NCBI GenBank assembly: GCA_031279915.1
Contig: JAITHO010000113.1
Span: 1 to 7,206, forward strand
DNA: 7,206 nucleotides
From: Tannerellaceae bacterium
Lineage (GTDB): Bacteria; Bacteroidota; Bacteroidia; Bacteroidales; Tannerellaceae
Direction: 5' to 3'
Of the stretch, positions 5,681 through 7,206 are shown one piece after another. The position numbers and the translations under genes are program-made. Under the pieces are notes generated by a model. It made no database searches and was not told where the DNA came from. It worked only from the letters and a program-made list of their open reading frames with translations. Position 1 is the first letter of the stretch; each line of letters opens with the position of its first letter.

Positions 5681-7204
5681 ATGATAGCACGCATACTACT
5701 GATCGCAATCCTCATCGCCATGCCATCCCAATCCTGGAGCCAGAACAGCGCCGTCGAATACTATAAGAAAGGCATCGAATACTACAACAAGAAGGACTAT
5801 CCCAACGCTATCGCCTACTTCAAGAAGGCGGCGGAGATGGGCTACAAACAGGCCATCCCGCTCATAGGACAAGCGTACTACTGGGCCGGAAGCTCCTCGC
5901 ATGCCATCGCATGGCTGCAAAAACCAGCCGAACAGGGCAACGCTGATGCGCAGCTCACATTGGCTTACGCCTACGACGATCTGGAAGAATACGCCAAAGC
6001 TCTGCCATGGTTCCGAAAGGTCGCCGACAAAGGCGAGGCTTATGCACAATTCTATCTGGGATCCTACTACTTTGAAGGCCGTGGCACAGTCAAAGATTAT
6101 CTGATCGCCGAACAATGGTACCTCAAAGCCTTGCGCAATCCCAAAGGCATGTCGTCGCCCGACAACATCGCAAGAATTAACAAGGATCTTGAGGAGATAA
6201 ATATTCTGTTTCGCTCCACCGGATATATACTCAAGCAGTCGCCGTTCGGAAGTAGCCTAACGGTAAATACCCTGCAAGTATCCTTCTATCCGACGGAAAG
6301 CATAAGATTAAGAGCTGTCGGCACCAATATAATTTTGGATAATCTGCCCCGCAGCAGCAGTTGGAACTACGTTATGCTATCGCTAAAAAGCGCAACCGAC
6401 CGAGATTTCAACGTTACCACCTTCCCAGGCCACCAGACGATAGCTTATTCTCTTGCTCACATGCCCGACGGATATTATTACTGCCAACTATTCAGAGCGC
6501 AGTCAAGGGAAACCACTTTCGACGGATATATCACCGGAAAAGATCTACTCGTATACAAGCTGGGCAACAGCATCGCATTCCTCCAATCACCCGTTTTGGA
6601 TCACAACAACCGAATATACGGAGCGAATCGAACCGACCGGCAGGCGCTCGACTTCTATCGCCAAGCAAGCTCCCAACTCCCAGCCAACCATCCCGACATC
6701 ATCGCCCTGGCCCAAAGAATCATCGCCGGAGCCAAGAGCGATTACGAACGAGCTATAGCCATCCACGACTGGGTTTGCAACAACATCTGGTACGACTGGG
6801 ACGCATTCTACAGCGGCAACTACGGAGAAACAACCGTCATCGGAACAATCAATAGCCGCAAAAGCGTTTGCGAAGGATACGCAAGAGTAATGGCCACACT
6901 CCTCCGAGCCATCGGCATACCCGCAAAAAAAGTCAGCGGATATGCGCTCGGCGTCGGCAGCAGCAACACCGGATGGACCGCATACAACGTCAACACCAGC
7001 GAAAGCAATCACGCCTGGAACGAAGCCTTTGTCAACAACCGATGGATCATCATCGACGCCACCTGGGATAGCGACAACGCCTTCCGCAACGGATCCTTCT
7101 CCTCAGGAACAGGCCTCAAAGGCTACCGCTACTTCGACGCAAGCCCCGAAATGTTCGCCATGGATCACAAAATCCTGGAAAGCGAAGCGCCCGAGGCACG
7201 ATAG
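5681..7204 (+). CDS. Secreted Sel1/TPR-repeat protein with transglutaminase-like domain
   Basis: This 507-residue protein is complete, ending in TAG at 7202. Residues 1-20 form a Sec signal peptide (MIARILLIAILIAMPSQSWS) with likely cleavage near Ser20-Gln21 and no lipobox. Residues about 24-152 hold four TPR/Sel1-like helical repeats, recognised by KKAAEMGY, QKPAEQGNADAQL, RKVADKGEAYAQFYLG and YFEGRGTVKDY. A beta-rich middle region follows (about 185-310, with PDGYYYCQLF). The C-terminal transglutaminase-like core starts near IHDWVCNNIWYDW and keeps a full Cys-His-Asp triad: Cys397 (SVCEGYA), His444 (NHAWNEA) and Asp459 (DATWDS). Such domains can be proteases, transglutaminases, peptide-modifying enzymes or inactive binders; the intact triad argues for catalysis. 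The substrate is unknown, and the repeats suggest a protein or peptidoglycan-associated partner. It starts 10 bp after kdsA, is probably cotranscribed, and is the last gene seen. No terminator is visible before the window ends. Confidence 0.9.
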   Translation: MIARILLIAILIAMPSQSWSQNSAVEYYKKGIEYYNKKDYPNAIAYFKKAAEMGYKQAIPLIGQAYYWAGSSSHAIAWLQKPAEQGNADAQLTLAYAYDDLEEYAKALPWFRKVADKGEAYAQFYLGSYYFEGRGTVKDYLIAEQWYLKALRNPKGMSSPDNIARINKDLEEINILFRSTGYILKQSPFGSSLTVNTLQVSFYPTESIRLRAVGTNIILDNLPRSSSWNYVMLSLKSATDRDFNVTTFPGHQTIAYSLAHMPDGYYYCQLFRAQSRETTFDGYITGKDLLVYKLGNSIAFLQSPVLDHNNRIYGANRTDRQALDFYRQASSQLPANHPDIIALAQRIIAGAKSDYERAIAIHDWVCNNIWYDWDAFYSGNYGETTVIGTINSRKSVCEGYARVMATLLRAIGIPAKKVSGYALGVGSSNTGWTAYNVNTSESNHAWNEAFVNNRWIIIDATWDSDNAFRNGSFSSGTGLKGYRYFDASPEMFAMDHKILESEAPEAR

Positions 7205-7206
7205 AG

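Larger units (their letters stand above)
2329..7204 (+). other. Probable five-gene operon
   Basis: Five genes on one strand are separated by 19, 10, 1 and 10 bp, and no hairpin with a T-run is seen in the gaps. None of the inner starts carries a recognisable Shine-Dalgarno sequence, so translation probably relies on A/T-rich leaders or on coupling, most clearly at miaA-kdsA. The only promoter candidate seen is the box at 2291. The members are an NTP-transferase, an envelope isomerase, miaA, kdsA and a secreted transglutaminase-like protein, mostly envelope-related. Cotranscription is inferred from spacing only. Confidence 0.7.

Noticed and set aside
5696..6115. Minus-strand open frame of 139 codons within the Sel1/TPR region
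   Set aside because: It is a shadow of the plus-strand coding frame, which has a signal peptide and repeats. The antisense translation has low-complexity hydrophobic composition only.

Overview
The window looks chromosomal and comes from a member of the Bacteroidota, most likely order Bacteroidales. The evidence is a MiaA of the GTGKD/YYGLEYKF type that I associate with that order, a TATCTTTG box matching the Bacteroidota -7 consensus TAnnTTTG, start codons without Shine-Dalgarno sequences in front of the main genes, and Kdo (LPS) biosynthesis. The genus cannot be fixed from this sequence.

Layout: bases 1-1637 hold, on the minus strand, a long-chain acyl-CoA synthetase whose C-terminus lies beyond the left edge. 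Bases 1638-2328 are a divergent intergenic region of about 690 bp. Most of it is a tandem array of 41-bp units (about 1799-2167, nine full units with no indels, plus degraded edges). It is flanked by a GC-rich hairpin on the acyl-CoA synthetase side. On the other side are a short ORF with a strong Shine-Dalgarno sequence, a second hairpin and a probable promoter.

From 2329 to 7204 five plus-strand genes are packed with gaps of 19, 10, 1 and 10 bp and form a probable operon: a sugar-phosphate nucleotidyltransferase-like protein, a cyclophilin-type peptidyl-prolyl isomerase lipoprotein, MiaA (tRNA A37 prenylation), KdsA (Kdo-8-phosphate synthase, metal-dependent type) and a secreted Sel1/TPR plus transglutaminase-like protein.

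The genes share a loose envelope theme: acyl-CoA supply, an activated sugar, periplasmic or outer-membrane folding, and LPS core sugar synthesis. MiaA is a housekeeping tRNA-modification enzyme carried along. No phage, transposase, CRISPR, tRNA or rRNA is visible. The least explained parts are the 41-bp array, the Shine-Dalgarno-led mini-ORF beside it, and the secreted transglutaminase-like protein at the end of the operon.
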